The notes: generated by a model from the sequence alone, not told the origin. Shown: positions 51,413 through 63,430, counted from the first letter of the stretch. The stretch: DNA of 64,000 nucleotides from Actinomycetes bacterium (GCA_023420415.1 JAEZWF010000029.1:1-64000), one strand, 5' to 3'. Made by a program: numbers and translations.

Positions 51413-52699
51413 TCAGCCGCCGGAAGCCGCCTGCATGGCCGCCTGCATGTCCTTGACCGCCTGGTCCGGCGTCTTCTGACCCTGGATCGCGGCGAAGGCG
51501 TTGTCCTGGATCGCCTTGGTCACCGCCGGGTAGAAGGGCGTCACCGGCCGCGGGACGGCGTTGGTGATCGACTCCTTGAGGACCGGCAGGTACGGGTACT
51601 TCGACACCAGCGCCTGGTCGTCGTAGATCGAAGCCGTGACGGGCGCCAGCGAACCCTTGATCATGTTGTCCTTCTGCTGCTCCTCACTGGTGAGGAACTT
51701 GACGAAGTCCAGCGCCGTGGCCTTGTTGTCGGAGAAGGCGCTGATCGCGGCCTGGTGACCACCGAGGGTCGAGGTGCCCGGGCCGTCGACACCCGGAAGG
51801 GGCGCGACCTTGAACTTGCCCTTGACCTTCGACGAGGCGTCGGTCGCGGCCAGGTTGTAGACGTAGGGCCAGTTGCGCAGGAACAGCAGCTTGCCGTCCT
51901 GGAACGCCTGCCGGCTCTGCTCCTCCTGGAAGGTGATCGCCTGCTTGGGGATGTTGCCGTTCTTGTAGTTCTCGGCGAGCACCTGCAGACCCTTGGCCGC
52001 CTCGGGGGAGTCGACCGTCGGCTTGCCGGCGTCGTCGACGACCTTGGCGCCGTAGGCGTTCATCCACTCAGTGGCGTTGCAGGTGAGGCCCTCGTACTTG
52101 GCGAACTGGCCCGCGAAGCAGCTCATGCCGTTCTTCTTGGCGATCGAGCACATGTTCCACATCTCGTCGATCGTCTTCGGCGGGTTGGGCACGAGGTCGG
52201 AGCGGTAGTAGAGCATCGCGCCATCGGAGGAGGTCGGCGCGGCATACAGGGTGTTGTTGTAGGTCGCGGCCTTGATCGTCGGCTCGAGGAAGCCCGAGGT
52301 GTCGATGGCGAACTTGTCCTTGAGCGGCGTCAGCCAGCCCTTGGCGGCGAACTCGGCGGTCCACACGACGTCCACGGAGACGACGTCGTAGCCGGGGTTC
52401 TTGGCCTGGAAGTTCTGGACGAGGTCGTCGTGCTGCTGGTCGGCCTGGTCGGACTGCTCCTTGACCGTGACCTTCTGGTCGGGGTGGGCCTTGTTCCACT
52501 TCTCGGCCATGGGCGCGAGGATGTTGGAGTTGTCCTTGCCCTGGACGTAGGTGATGGGGCCACGGGAGTCCGCGCCCTGCGACGCGGCGCTGTTCGAGCT
52601 GCCGCTGTCACCGCCGCCGCAGCCCGCGGCGACGAGCGCCACGGACACGGCCCCGGCCAACACCCCGAGGGTGCGCCGTCTGGTCATTCGGAGGGCCAT
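51413..52699 (-). CDS. Sugar ABC transporter substrate-binding lipoprotein
   Basis: Extracellular solute-binding protein family 1, 428 residues. The N-terminal signal peptide (RRRTLGVLAGAVSVALVAAG) ends in the lipobox VAAGC, so the mature protein is anchored by a lipid at the cysteine. The rest has the two-lobed pattern of CUT1 binding proteins with YYRSDLV and several aromatic sugar-stacking residues. ATG 52699 is preceded by GGAGGCGGG. The operator upstream and the LacI gene at the end of the operon suggest sugar induction. The likely ligand is an alpha-glucoside or other oligosaccharide; not certain. Confidence 0.94.
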   Translation of the reverse strand: MALRMTRRRTLGVLAGAVSVALVAAGCGGGDSGSSNSAASQGADSRGPITYVQGKDNSNILAPMAEKWNKAHPDQKVTVKEQSDQADQQHDDLVQNFQAKNPGYDVVSVDVVWTAEFAAKGWLTPLKDKFAIDTSGFLEPTIKAATYNNTLYAAPTSSDGAMLYYRSDLVPNPPKTIDEMWNMCSIAKKNGMSCFAGQFAKYEGLTCNATEWMNAYGAKVVDDAGKPTVDSPEAAKGLQVLAENYKNGNIPKQAITFQEEQSRQAFQDGKLLFLRNWPYVYNLAATDASSKVKGKFKVAPLPGVDGPGTSTLGGHQAAISAFSDNKATALDFVKFLTSEEQQKDNMIKGSLAPVTASIYDDQALVSKYPYLPVLKESITNAVPRPVTPFYPAVTKAIQDNAFAAIQGQKTPDQAVKDMQAAMQAASGG

Positions 52700-52767
52700 G
52701 TGCCCGCCTCCATTTCTCGCGTAGGGCCGAGGCGGACGTGCCTCGGCACTGAGGGAACCGACCCCAT

Positions 52768-52779
52768 GTAAACGTTTAC
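52768..52779. promoter_or_regulatory. LacI-type operator
   Basis: GTAAACGTTTAC is a perfect palindrome matching the LacI/GalR consensus with its central CG. It lies 69 bases upstream of the binding protein start. A poorer copy (GGTAACGTTTCGG) lies at 52805-52817, so two sites may act together. The regulator is probably the LacI-type protein encoded at the end of the operon. Confidence 0.8.
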
Positions 52780-52911
52780 GCGTGCAACCCGCAATCAGCG
52801 AATCGGTAACGTTTCGGTAACCCGGCGTCGACTTGCGGGATGCGTCCACGCGTGCTGGCGCCCAGCGAGCGGTGGCAACCCGCTCACGGGTGCCCCGACC
52901 CGGTCAGCGGT

Positions 52912-55368
<2,457 letters not shown>

Positions 55369-55412
55369 GCGGGTGGTGATCTCCTGTGCCGAAGGGAACA
55401 CCCCATCCTCGC

Positions 55413-56063
55413 CTACCCCTCGCGCGGCTCCGACCCCGACGCGCCGCTGAGCCCGAAGTGGCCCCAGTGGACCACCTCACGCTCGGGACGCCGCCGCCGA
55501 GACCGCGACGAGCCCCCGACGCGCTCACCCTCGTGCCCGAGTGCCACGACCCCGACCAGTCGCCGGTTCGCAGGTATGCCGTGTGCCTCCCGGACGCGCT
55601 CGTGCGCCTCCGGGGGCACCCCGAAGAAGAGGGCACCCAGGCCCTCGTCGACGGCCGCGAGGAGCATGTTCATGGCGGCCATCCCGGTGTCGACATCCCA
55701 GTAGGGGACCGGCCACCTGGCCGGGTCGCGGTCGGTCCAGCCCTTGTCCGGCAACGCATACCGGTCGAGGTAGGTGTCGGGGTCGGACAGGCACAGCACC
55801 AGCACCGGCGCCGCCGAGACCCCGCGCAGCCACGCGTCCGGTGCTCGCTCGGGCTCGGCCGCCGGCCCTGCAGTCGCCGCCCAGAACCCCTCCCGCTCGG
55901 CGGGCGACCGGAGGACCACGAAGTCCCAGCCCTGGCTGAAGCCCGCGCTGGGAGCCCGCAACGCGGCATACAGGACGCGGTCCAGTGCGTCGTCGGGGAC
56001 GGCGCGCCCCGGCGCGAAACGCCGCACCATCCTGCGTCGTCGCAAGACCTCCCGAAGCTCCAC
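55413..56063 (-). CDS. Nitroreductase family protein
   Basis: FMN-dependent oxidoreductase, 216 residues. The N-terminal pattern LREVLRRRRMVRRFAPGR and AALRAPSAGFSQGWDFVVLRS match the flavin-binding part of the nitroreductase fold, and GMAAMNMLLAAVDEGLGALFFG is the family's central helix. The C-terminal 30 residues are arginine-rich and unusual. Natural substrate unknown. ATG at 56063, divergent from the ECF sigma gene. Confidence 0.85.
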   Translation of the reverse strand: MELREVLRRRRMVRRFAPGRAVPDDALDRVLYAALRAPSAGFSQGWDFVVLRSPAEREGFWAATAGPAAEPERAPDAWLRGVSAAPVLVLCLSDPDTYLDRYALPDKGWTDRDPARWPVPYWDVDTGMAAMNMLLAAVDEGLGALFFGVPPEAHERVREAHGIPANRRLVGVVALGHEGERVGGSSRSRRRRPEREVVHWGHFGLSGASGSEPREG

Positions 56064-56118
56064 GGGTCCAGCCTGACAGACTGGCCAACCGAGCCGAGGA
56101 CACCGGCGTCACAAGGGC

Positions 56119-56670
56119 ATGACCACTGTGGCCGCGCCGACCCTCGCGCCAGGACTCCGGGGAGGTTGGGCTGTGCCTGCGCACGACGCGGTCGATGCCG
56201 ACTCCGCGCTGCGCGAGATCTACGACGTGCACTACGCACGGCTGGCGGGCTGGGCCAACAAGCTGGTGGGTGACCCGGACCTGGCGCACGACCTGGCGAG
56301 CGAGGCCTTCGTCAAGCTCTACCGCGAGTTCGCCAAGGTCGACGACCCGCGGCCGTGGCTCTACACCGTCACCGCCAACCTCGTGCGCGACCACTGGCGC
56401 AAGCGCGGTCGCGAGGCGGCGGCATACCAACGTCACGAGGCGGGTCGCGACACCGCGACCCCGGACCTCGACCACGCCACCCGGCTGACCGTCCGTGAGG
56501 CCGTGGAGGCACTGCCCGACCGGCTGCGGGTGGTGGTGCTGCTGCACTACTTCGCCGACCTGCCGGTGGCGACCGTGGCCCGTCAGCTCGAGAAGTCCGA
56601 CGGCACGGTCAAGCGAGACCTGTTCGACGCGCGCCAACGCATGGCGCGGATGCTGGGAGAGACCCGATGA
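56119..56670 (+). CDS. ECF-type RNA polymerase sigma factor
   Basis: A 183-residue extracytoplasmic-function sigma factor. Region 2 reads REIYDVHYARLAGWANKLVG and DLAHDLASEAFVKLYREF, with PWLYTVTANLVRDHWRKR as the -10-binding part. Region 4 has LPDRLRVVVLLHYFADLPVATVARQL with a helix-turn-helix. ATG 56119. Its stop overlaps the next gene (ATGA), which encodes the likely membrane partner. Confidence 0.93.
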   Translation: MTTVAAPTLAPGLRGGWAVPAHDAVDADSALREIYDVHYARLAGWANKLVGDPDLAHDLASEAFVKLYREFAKVDDPRPWLYTVTANLVRDHWRKRGREAAAYQRHEAGRDTATPDLDHATRLTVREAVEALPDRLRVVVLLHYFADLPVATVARQLEKSDGTVKRDLFDARQRMARMLGETR

Positions 56671-58163
56671 ACCGCGACCTGTCCGACCTGCCCGGGGCCG
56701 GCGACCAACGCGACCCGGTGGAGGAGTTCTTCGCCGCGCAGCGGGCCGACGTGCACGACCTCGCGCCCGGCCCGGACCGCTGGGAGGGCATCGTCACCGA
56801 GGCGCGCCGACCCGTGCGCCGGCGGTGGCTGCCGTATGCCGGTGCGGCGGCGGCCGCGGTCGTCGTCGGTGCCGTGGCGTGGGGCGGCCTCGTGGACCGC
56901 CAGGGTGGTGACGCGGACCGCGACCCGGCCGTGGCGTCCTCGTCGGGGCGCACCGGGACGCAGATCACCAGCGTCGGTCCACGACCGACGCCCACCCAGA
57001 GCGCGCCGACCGCACCGGTCAGCTCACCCCCGCCGACGACCGCCGGCCCGACCACCACGCCGACGACGCGCACCGGACCACTGCCGGCGCCCGCGACCTT
57101 CGGCCTCGTCTCGCTCACCACGGGAGCCGACGGCAAGCTGCGGGCCCTGGGCTCGGCGACCTGCCAGCCCGGCAACAAGCCCTGTGTCTCGGTCGTGGGG
57201 TCCGACGACAACGGTGCCGGTTGGACCGCCCGCGCGACCCTCACGGGCACGGCCGCAGGCCTGCCGCGCGCGACACCCTCGGCGCCGGAGCAGTTCGCCG
57301 GGCTGCGGTTCGCGACCGCCGACATCGGCTACGCCTACGGCGGCACCACCATGCGCACCGCCGACGGCGGGCGGAACTTCACGCCGTTCGACGTGGGAGG
57401 TCGCACCGTCCTGTCCCTCGAGGCAGGTGGCGGCAAGGTCTGGATGGTGACGGCCCAGAAGTGCGCACAGGGCACCGACGTCGGCCAGCGCGGCTGCACC
57501 GGGCTCGAGGTCTGGTCGGCCGACACCTCCGCGACCCGTGCCACCAAGGTGTCCACCCTGCCCACGCCCGGACCGGTCGAGACCGCCTGGCTCAGCATGG
57601 ACGGCTCCGACGCCTACGTCAGCACCAACCCCACCGACGACCAGGCCGTCTCGACCGCCCGCCGGGTCTCCGGTGCGGCGACCGAGCTGCCGCGCCCCGC
57701 CGGGTGCGCCCCGACCGGTGCCCTGTGGACCTGGGCGACGGCCGACGCACCCGGTGCCCTCGTCGCGGTCTGCCGGGCCGACGGCCGGGCCGACGCGGCA
57801 TACGCCCTCGCCACGTCCACCGACAAGGGCGCCACGTGGAGCAAGGCCACGCCCGCACCCGACCTCGGGACTCCCGGCGCGGGCGGGGTCTGGGTCACCG
57901 CGACCGACCTGCGGCACCTGGTGGCGGTCGTCGGGGCCCTTCCGTCCACCGACCCGGACCCCACCTGGGCGACCCAGCTGCGCTCGAGCAGCGACGGCGG
58001 ACGCACGTGGGCCCAGCCGAAGGGCACCGGCAACAGCGGGGACTGGGCCTGGGCCGGAGCCGGTGGCGGCAAGCTCGTGTATGCCGTGCCGGCCGACTCG
58101 GGCGCGTACTACGTGAGCAACGACTCCGGGGCCAGCTTCCGCAGCGTGGCGTTCCGCAGGTAG
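56667..58163 (+). CDS. Membrane protein with BNR/sialidase-like propeller, probable anti-sigma partner
   Basis: A 498-residue protein encoded in overlap with the sigma gene. The first 50 residues are cytoplasmic and acidic, then one membrane helix (LPYAGAAAAAVVVGAVAWGGL, about 50-72), a proline- and threonine-rich stalk, and an external domain of about 370 residues. That domain has repeated aspartate-box segments (TADGGRNF, STDKGATWSK, SSDGGRTWAQ and SNDSGASF), as in sialidase-like beta-propellers. This topology suggests a sensor that releases the sigma factor in response to an outside signal; no zinc-binding anti-sigma motif is present. The external ligand is unknown. Confidence 0.8.
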   Translation: MNRDLSDLPGAGDQRDPVEEFFAAQRADVHDLAPGPDRWEGIVTEARRPVRRRWLPYAGAAAAAVVVGAVAWGGLVDRQGGDADRDPAVASSSGRTGTQITSVGPRPTPTQSAPTAPVSSPPPTTAGPTTTPTTRTGPLPAPATFGLVSLTTGADGKLRALGSATCQPGNKPCVSVVGSDDNGAGWTARATLTGTAAGLPRATPSAPEQFAGLRFATADIGYAYGGTTMRTADGGRNFTPFDVGGRTVLSLEAGGGKVWMVTAQKCAQGTDVGQRGCTGLEVWSADTSATRATKVSTLPTPGPVETAWLSMDGSDAYVSTNPTDDQAVSTARRVSGAATELPRPAGCAPTGALWTWATADAPGALVAVCRADGRADAAYALATSTDKGATWSKATPAPDLGTPGAGGVWVTATDLRHLVAVVGALPSTDPDPTWATQLRSSSDGGRTWAQPKGTGNSGDWAWAGAGGGKLVYAVPADSGAYYVSNDSGASFRSVAFRR

Positions 58164-58206
58164 GAGGGTCTGCGGTCGCGTCGCGCAGGCGTGCCATGCT
58201 TGCGCC

Positions 58207-60870
58207 ATGACCGCGGTCGACCTCCCGCCCGGGTACCCCAGGCAGTGGGAGGCCGATGTCGTCCTGCGGGACGGGTCGGTGGCCCACATCCGGCCCATCA
58301 CGCCGGCCGACGCCGAGGCTGTCCACCGGTTCCACGCCGGGCAGTCCGAAGAGTCGATCTACATGCGGTTCTTCGCGCCGCTGCGCCGCCTCAGCGACCG
58401 TGACGTCGAACGGTTCACCAACGTCGACTACACCGACCGGGTGGCGCTGGTGGCGACGGTGCGCGGGCAGATCATCGGCATCGGCCGCTACGACCGCATC
58501 ACGCCGACCAGCGCCGAGGTGGCGTTCAACATCGCGGACTCCTACCAGGGCAAGGGAATTGGCTCGGTGCTGCTCGAGCACCTGGCCGTCATCGCCTGGG
58601 AGTCCGGGGTGGAGGAGTTCACCGCAGAGGTGCTGCCCCAGAACGCCAAGATGATCTCGGTCTTCAGCGAGGCGGGCTACGAGGTGACCCGCCGGTTCGA
58701 GGACGGCGTCGTCTCGCTGCGCTTCGACATCCAGCCCACCGAACGGTCCGAGGCGGTGCGGCTATCCCGCGAGCACCGCGCCGAGTCGGTCAGCATGCGC
58801 TCGGTGCTCTTCCCGGACTCGATCGCCGTCGTGGGTGCCAGCCGGCGCAGCGACTCCATCGGTCACCACATCCTCGCCAACATCCTCGCGGCGGGCTTCA
58901 CCGGATCGGTGCACGCCGTCAACCGCGAGGCCCTGGAGGTGCTCGGTCTGCCGGCCCACACGAGGGTCTCGGAGATCCCCGACCACATCGACCTCGCCGT
59001 CGTCGCCGTTCCCGCCGTGGAGGTGCCGGAGGTCGTGGCCGACTGCGCCGAGGCCGGGGTGCGCACGTTGCTGGTGGTCTCGGCCGGTTTCGCCGAGTCG
59101 GGGGAGCACGGCGCGCAGCTGCAGGCCGACCTGCTCACCACGGCCCGAGAGAACGGCATGCGGGTGCTGGGCCCCAACTCCTTCGGTGTCATCAACACCG
59201 ACCCGACGGTGAGGCTCAACGCCTCGCTGGCGCCGGAGGTGCCCCTGCCCGGCCGGCTCGGGCTCTTCGCCCAGAGCGGCGCGCTCGGCATCGCCGTGCT
59301 CGCCTCGGCCACCCGTCGCGGGCTCGGCATCTCCGTCTTCGCCTCGGCGGGCAACCGGGTCGACGTCTCCGGCAACGACTTCATGCAGTACTGGATCGAC
59401 GACGAGCACACCGACACGGTCGGGCTCTACCTGGAGTCGATGGGCAACCCGCGCAAGTTCTCCCGGATCGCGCGGCGGCTGGCCACCATCAAGCCCGTCA
59501 TCGTCGTGAAGTCCGGTGTCTCCACCTACGGCGTGCCCCCGGGGCACCGCGCCCGCACCAGCCGGGTCCGGCCCGAGGCGTTCGACGCGATGCTGCGCCA
59601 GGCTGGGGTCATCCGGGTCGAGAACGTGCACCAGATGTTCGACGTCGCCCAGCTCGTCACCAACCAGCCGCTGCCGGGCGGCAACCGGGTCGCGGTCGTC
59701 GGCAACTCCGACGCCCTCGGCGCACTCACCGCCGAGGCCTGTGTCAGCTGGGGCCTCGAGGTGTCGCACGGGCCCGTGTCGCTGCCCAGCGAGGCCAGGG
59801 GTGAGGAGTTCGCCCAGGCGCTCGCGACGGCCTTCGCCGACCCGGAGGTCGACAGCGTCCTCACCTGCTTCATCCCCCCGTTGGTGACTCTCGACGAGGA
59901 GGTCGCGACGGCCGTTCGCGACGCCGCCCTCAAGAGCGAAAAGCCTTGCCTGGCAACGTTCCTCGGGATGCGTGGGGTGGTCGAGCGGCTGTCCGGCACC
60001 ACCGAGGACGGTCGCGACGAGGTCGTGCCCGCCTACTCGATGCCCGAGGACGCCGTCCGGGCCCTCGCCGCCGCCACGAGGTATGCCGAGTGGCGCTCGC
60101 GTGACCACGGGGTGCCCGTGCGTCCGGCCGGCATCGACCGGGAGGCGGCCGAACGACTGGTCGAGCGGGTGCTCCACGAGGCGCCGGAGGGCCGCCGCCT
60201 CACCGAGGACGAGGTGCGCGAGCTCCTCGGTGCCTACGGCATCGACCTGTGGGCGAGTGTCTCGGTCACGTCCGCCGACGAGGCGGTCGCCGCCGCGGAC
60301 ACCCTGGGTTACCCCGTGGTGGTCAAGTCGGTCGCGCCGCTCGTGCGGCACTCGCCCGGCATGTCCGGCATCCGGGTCGACCTGCGCACACCCGACCAGC
60401 TGCGCGACGCCTACGCCGCGCTCAACGACCGGCTCGCCCCCCTGTCGGCCAACACCTTCGTCGTGCAGCGCATGGCCACCCCGGGTGTCTCGTGCGTGGT
60501 GCGCAGCGAGGAGGACCCGCTCTTCGGACCTGTCGTGTCGTTCAGCATCGCCGGTCCGCCGACCGAGCTCCTCGGCGACATCGGCCACCGCATCCCGCCC
60601 CTCACCGACGTGGACGTCTCCGACCTCATCTCCTCGGTCAAGGCGTCGCCCATGCTGCACGGCCACCGGGGCGCGGCGCCGGTCAACCGGGCCGCGCTCG
60701 CCGACCTCGTCGCGCGGGTCTCGGTGCTCGCCGACAACCTGCCCGAAGTGGCGAGCCTTGTCCTCAACCCCGTCAACGCCCAACCCGCGGGCGTGGACGT
60801 CCTCGGGGCCGACGTGACCGTCGCCCCCGCACCGGCACGCAAGGATCCGGGGCGGCGCAGCCTCACCTGA
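58207..60870 (+). CDS. GNAT acetyltransferase fused to ADP-forming acyl-CoA ligase-like domains
   Basis: An 887-residue fusion. Residues about 1-180 form a GNAT acetyltransferase, with the acetyl-CoA loop SYQGKGIGSVLLEHL. Next come a CoA-binding domain (VVGASRRSDSIGHHI), a succinyl-CoA ligase-like central domain (LGLFAQSGALGIAVLA), and an ATP-grasp domain (LGYPVVVKSVAPLVRHSPGMSG) at the C-terminus. Such proteins acetylate lysines, for example on acyl-CoA synthetases. In Salmonella Pat the GNAT domain is C-terminal, whereas here it is N-terminal, as in other actinobacteria. The ligase part may sense acyl-CoA rather than catalyse. ATG at 58207. Confidence 0.92.
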   Translation: MTAVDLPPGYPRQWEADVVLRDGSVAHIRPITPADAEAVHRFHAGQSEESIYMRFFAPLRRLSDRDVERFTNVDYTDRVALVATVRGQIIGIGRYDRITPTSAEVAFNIADSYQGKGIGSVLLEHLAVIAWESGVEEFTAEVLPQNAKMISVFSEAGYEVTRRFEDGVVSLRFDIQPTERSEAVRLSREHRAESVSMRSVLFPDSIAVVGASRRSDSIGHHILANILAAGFTGSVHAVNREALEVLGLPAHTRVSEIPDHIDLAVVAVPAVEVPEVVADCAEAGVRTLLVVSAGFAESGEHGAQLQADLLTTARENGMRVLGPNSFGVINTDPTVRLNASLAPEVPLPGRLGLFAQSGALGIAVLASATRRGLGISVFASAGNRVDVSGNDFMQYWIDDEHTDTVGLYLESMGNPRKFSRIARRLATIKPVIVVKSGVSTYGVPPGHRARTSRVRPEAFDAMLRQAGVIRVENVHQMFDVAQLVTNQPLPGGNRVAVVGNSDALGALTAEACVSWGLEVSHGPVSLPSEARGEEFAQALATAFADPEVDSVLTCFIPPLVTLDEEVATAVRDAALKSEKPCLATFLGMRGVVERLSGTTEDGRDEVVPAYSMPEDAVRALAAATRYAEWRSRDHGVPVRPAGIDREAAERLVERVLHEAPEGRRLTEDEVRELLGAYGIDLWASVSVTSADEAVAAADTLGYPVVVKSVAPLVRHSPGMSGIRVDLRTPDQLRDAYAALNDRLAPLSANTFVVQRMATPGVSCVVRSEEDPLFGPVVSFSIAGPPTELLGDIGHRIPPLTDVDVSDLISSVKASPMLHGHRGAAPVNRAALADLVARVSVLADNLPEVASLVLNPVNAQPAGVDVLGADVTVAPAPARKDPGRRSLT

Positions 60871-60924
60871 CGCACCCCTGGGGACGGCGCGGCAGGGTCA
60901 CCCGGCCTAGGGCAAGATGGGCGC

Positions 60925-61530
60925 ATGGGTTCGTCCTCCCCGTCCAGTGCCTCCACCCCGCTCGCGCCGCTCCCCGGTGAGCTGACGCGCGCGATCGAGC
61001 AGGCCGGCTACTACCCGGCGCTCGTCGGCGACGTCGTCCAGGCAGCTCTCGCGGGCGAGTCGGTCGTGTCGCACCTCGTCCACCAGGAGACGACCTTCGA
61101 CCACGACGTGGTGCGCCGCCACATCACCGTGCTGGCACTCACCGAGACCCGCCTGGTCATCGCCCACGCGGACGACCACACCGACGAACGGCCCGACCAC
61201 GAGGACACCGCGACGGCGACGACCGAGAGCATCCCGCTCAGCGCCGTGCGGGGTGTGATGCTCACCCACGTCGTGGCCAATCCCCAGAAGTACCAACCCG
61301 GTTCGCTCGGCCGCGAGATCACGCTGACCCTCGGGTGGGGCGCCGTCAACCGGGTCGACCTGCTGCCGGCGACCTGCGGCGACCCTGACTGCGACGCCGA
61401 CCACGGGTACGAAGGCAGCATCAGCTCCGACGACATCTCGTTGCGCATCAGCGCCGCCGCCGAGGGGGAGGCGGCCCTGCAGCAGGCCCTCGGCTTCGCC
61501 CGCGAGCTCTCGGCGAGCATCGGGAGCTGA
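60925..61530 (+). CDS. DUF5998 family protein
   Basis: A 201-residue soluble protein of the DUF5998 family, a conserved actinobacterial group without known role. It has the family segments AGYYPALVGDVVQAALAGE, HLVHQETTFDHD and ITVLALTETRLVIAHADDH, then a C-rich CGDPDCDADHGYEG loop that may bind metal. ATG at 60925. The following genes encode a phosphodiesterase and thymidine kinase on the same strand, a common order. Confidence 0.85.
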   Translation: MGSSSPSSASTPLAPLPGELTRAIEQAGYYPALVGDVVQAALAGESVVSHLVHQETTFDHDVVRRHITVLALTETRLVIAHADDHTDERPDHEDTATATTESIPLSAVRGVMLTHVVANPQKYQPGSLGREITLTLGWGAVNRVDLLPATCGDPDCDADHGYEGSISSDDISLRISAAAEGEAALQQALGFARELSASIGS

Positions 61531-61557
61531 GGCGGTGCGTCCCCAGGCCCAGGCGGT

Positions 61558-62712
61558 GTGCTGACACCGATGCCGCACGACGGACTCGTCCCACCGCGTT
61601 ACGACGACGCGGGACTTGCCGCCGTGCTCCCGTCGGTCGCGGCGAGCCTGGGTGTCACCCGGTATGCCGGCCGGGCGCCGCTCGAGCTGGCGCCCGCCCG
61701 CCGTGCGGTCGTGGTCCTCGTCGACGGACTGGGCTACGAGCTGATCCGGCGCCGCGGCGGCCACGCCCCCTTCCTGCGCTCGCTGCTGCCCGCGGCATAC
61801 CGCCTCACGGCCGGTTTCCCGTCGACGACAGCGACCTCGATGGGCACCTTCGGTACCGGGCTGCCGCCGGGGTCGCACGGCCTGCTCGGGTACGAGGTGC
61901 TGGTGCCGGGGGAGGACCGGCTCGTCAACGAGCTGTCCTGGGAGGACGGCCCGGACCCGCTCGCGTGGCAGCCGGAGGCGACGGTCTTCGAGGCCGCCGA
62001 GCGCGACGGGGTGGCGGTGACCCGCGTGGGGCCGGCGTTCTTCGACGGGTCGGGCCTGACGCAGGCCGCAGTCCGCGGGGGCCGGTTCGCGGCGGCCGAC
62101 GACCTGCCCGCACGGGTCGACGCCGCCGTGGCGGCGGTGCGTCGTGACCCGCGCTCGCTCGTCTACCTCTACTGGGGTGACCTCGACAAGGTCGGCCACG
62201 TCCACGGCTGCCAGTCCTGGGAGTGGGGGGACGAGCTCGAGGCGATCGACGCCGAGCTGGGCCGCCTCGTGCGCAGCGTGCCCGCCGACACGGCGGTGCT
62301 GGTCACGGCCGACCACGGCATGGTCGACGCCCCCCACGCCCTGCGCATCGATCTCGCTCACGACCCCCAGCTGGCCGCCGGCGTGAGGCACGTCGGGGGC
62401 GAGCCGCGGGCACTGCAGCTCTACACCGAGCCCGGGGCCGTGGAAGACGTCGCCGCCACCTGGCAGGGGCGGGTGGGGGAGCGGGCCTGGATCCGACGGC
62501 GCGACGAGGCCGTCGCCGAGGGGTGGTTCGGCCCGGTGGCGCCCCGCAACACCGAGCGCATCGGTGACCTCGTGGTCGCCATGCGCGACAACTTCGCGAT
62601 CGTCGACTCGCGCCGGGCGCGCCCGCAGCTGCTCGCCCTCGTCGGGCTGCACGGCTCGCTGAGCGCCGACGAGGCGACGGTGCCGCTGTTCACTGTCGCG
62701 CCACGCGTCTGA
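61558..62712 (+). CDS. Alkaline phosphatase-superfamily phosphodiesterase
   Basis: A 384-residue enzyme of the type I phosphodiesterase/nucleotide pyrophosphatase group. The first metal-binding motif VVVLVDGLGYELI and the nucleophile threonine in AGFPSTTATSMGTFGTG are followed by YLYWGDLDKVGH and TADHGMVD, the distal metal ligands. There is no signal peptide, so it is probably cytoplasmic. Substrate could be nucleotides or lipid head groups. GTG 61558 and ATG 61570 are both possible starts; the former is used here. Confidence 0.9.
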   Translation: MLTPMPHDGLVPPRYDDAGLAAVLPSVAASLGVTRYAGRAPLELAPARRAVVVLVDGLGYELIRRRGGHAPFLRSLLPAAYRLTAGFPSTTATSMGTFGTGLPPGSHGLLGYEVLVPGEDRLVNELSWEDGPDPLAWQPEATVFEAAERDGVAVTRVGPAFFDGSGLTQAAVRGGRFAAADDLPARVDAAVAAVRRDPRSLVYLYWGDLDKVGHVHGCQSWEWGDELEAIDAELGRLVRSVPADTAVLVTADHGMVDAPHALRIDLAHDPQLAAGVRHVGGEPRALQLYTEPGAVEDVAATWQGRVGERAWIRRRDEAVAEGWFGPVAPRNTERIGDLVVAMRDNFAIVDSRRARPQLLALVGLHGSLSADEATVPLFTVAPRV

Positions 62713-62741
62713 GCCGTGCCCGGTCCGTGCCCTGCACGCCA

Positions 62742-62747
62742 TAGGGT
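62742..62747 (+). promoter_or_regulatory. -10 box TAGGGT, leaderless thymidine kinase
   Basis: TAGGGT ends 8 bases before the GTG at 62756, so the thymidine kinase message may lack a leader. Confidence 0.35.
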
Positions 62748-62755
62748 GTGCTCTC

Positions 62756-63430
62756 GTGGCTGAGCTCGTCTTCTTCTCCGGGACCATGGACTCCGGCAAG
62801 TCCACCCTCGCGCTCCAGATGGACCACAACCACCGGGCCAGGGGGCGCGGCGGCCTGATCTTCAGCAAGCTCGACCGGGCCGGCGAGGACATGCTCTCCT
62901 CGCGGCTCGGACTCGCCACCCGCGCCCACGAGGTGCACGACGACCTCGACTTCTGGGACACCGTCGTCGAGCACGCCACGTCGGGCCAGCGGGTCGACTA
63001 CCTCATCTGTGACGAGGCCCAGTTCTACTCGCCCGAGCAGGTCGAGCAGCTGGCCCGCCTCGTCGACGAGATGGGCATCGACGTCTTCGCGTTCGGCATC
63101 ACCGCGGACTTCCGCACCCAGCTCTTCCCGGGGTCACGCCGGCTCATCGAGCTCGCCGACCGGGTGCAGGTGCTCCAGGTGGAGGCCCTGTGCTGGTGTG
63201 GGCGCCGGGCCACCCACAACGCCCGCGTCGTCGACGGCGTGATGGTCGTCGAGGGCGAACAGGTCGTCGTCGGCGACACCCAGGCCGGCACCGAGACGCT
63301 GGTCGAGTACGAGGTGCTGTGCCGACGACACTTCATGCGCCGCATGAACTCCGCCGCCGCGCGGGTCGCATCGTCCTCACCCGACGTGCTGCCCTTCGAC
63401 CTCGAGATCTGTCCGGTGCCGCCGGCCTGA
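62756..63430 (+). CDS. tdk: Thymidine kinase
   Basis: Type II thymidine kinase of nucleotide salvage, 224 residues. The P-loop SGTMDSGKST is at about residues 8-17, the catalytic glutamate is in CDEAQFYSP, and the nucleoside-binding lasso with its zinc site is given by CWCGRRATHNAR and CRRHF. Length and order fit the bacterial enzyme with a slightly longer C-terminus. GTG at 62756. Confidence 0.95.
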   Translation: MAELVFFSGTMDSGKSTLALQMDHNHRARGRGGLIFSKLDRAGEDMLSSRLGLATRAHEVHDDLDFWDTVVEHATSGQRVDYLICDEAQFYSPEQVEQLARLVDEMGIDVFAFGITADFRTQLFPGSRRLIELADRVQVLQVEALCWCGRRATHNARVVDGVMVVEGEQVVVGDTQAGTETLVEYEVLCRRHFMRRMNSAAARVASSSPDVLPFDLEICPVPPA

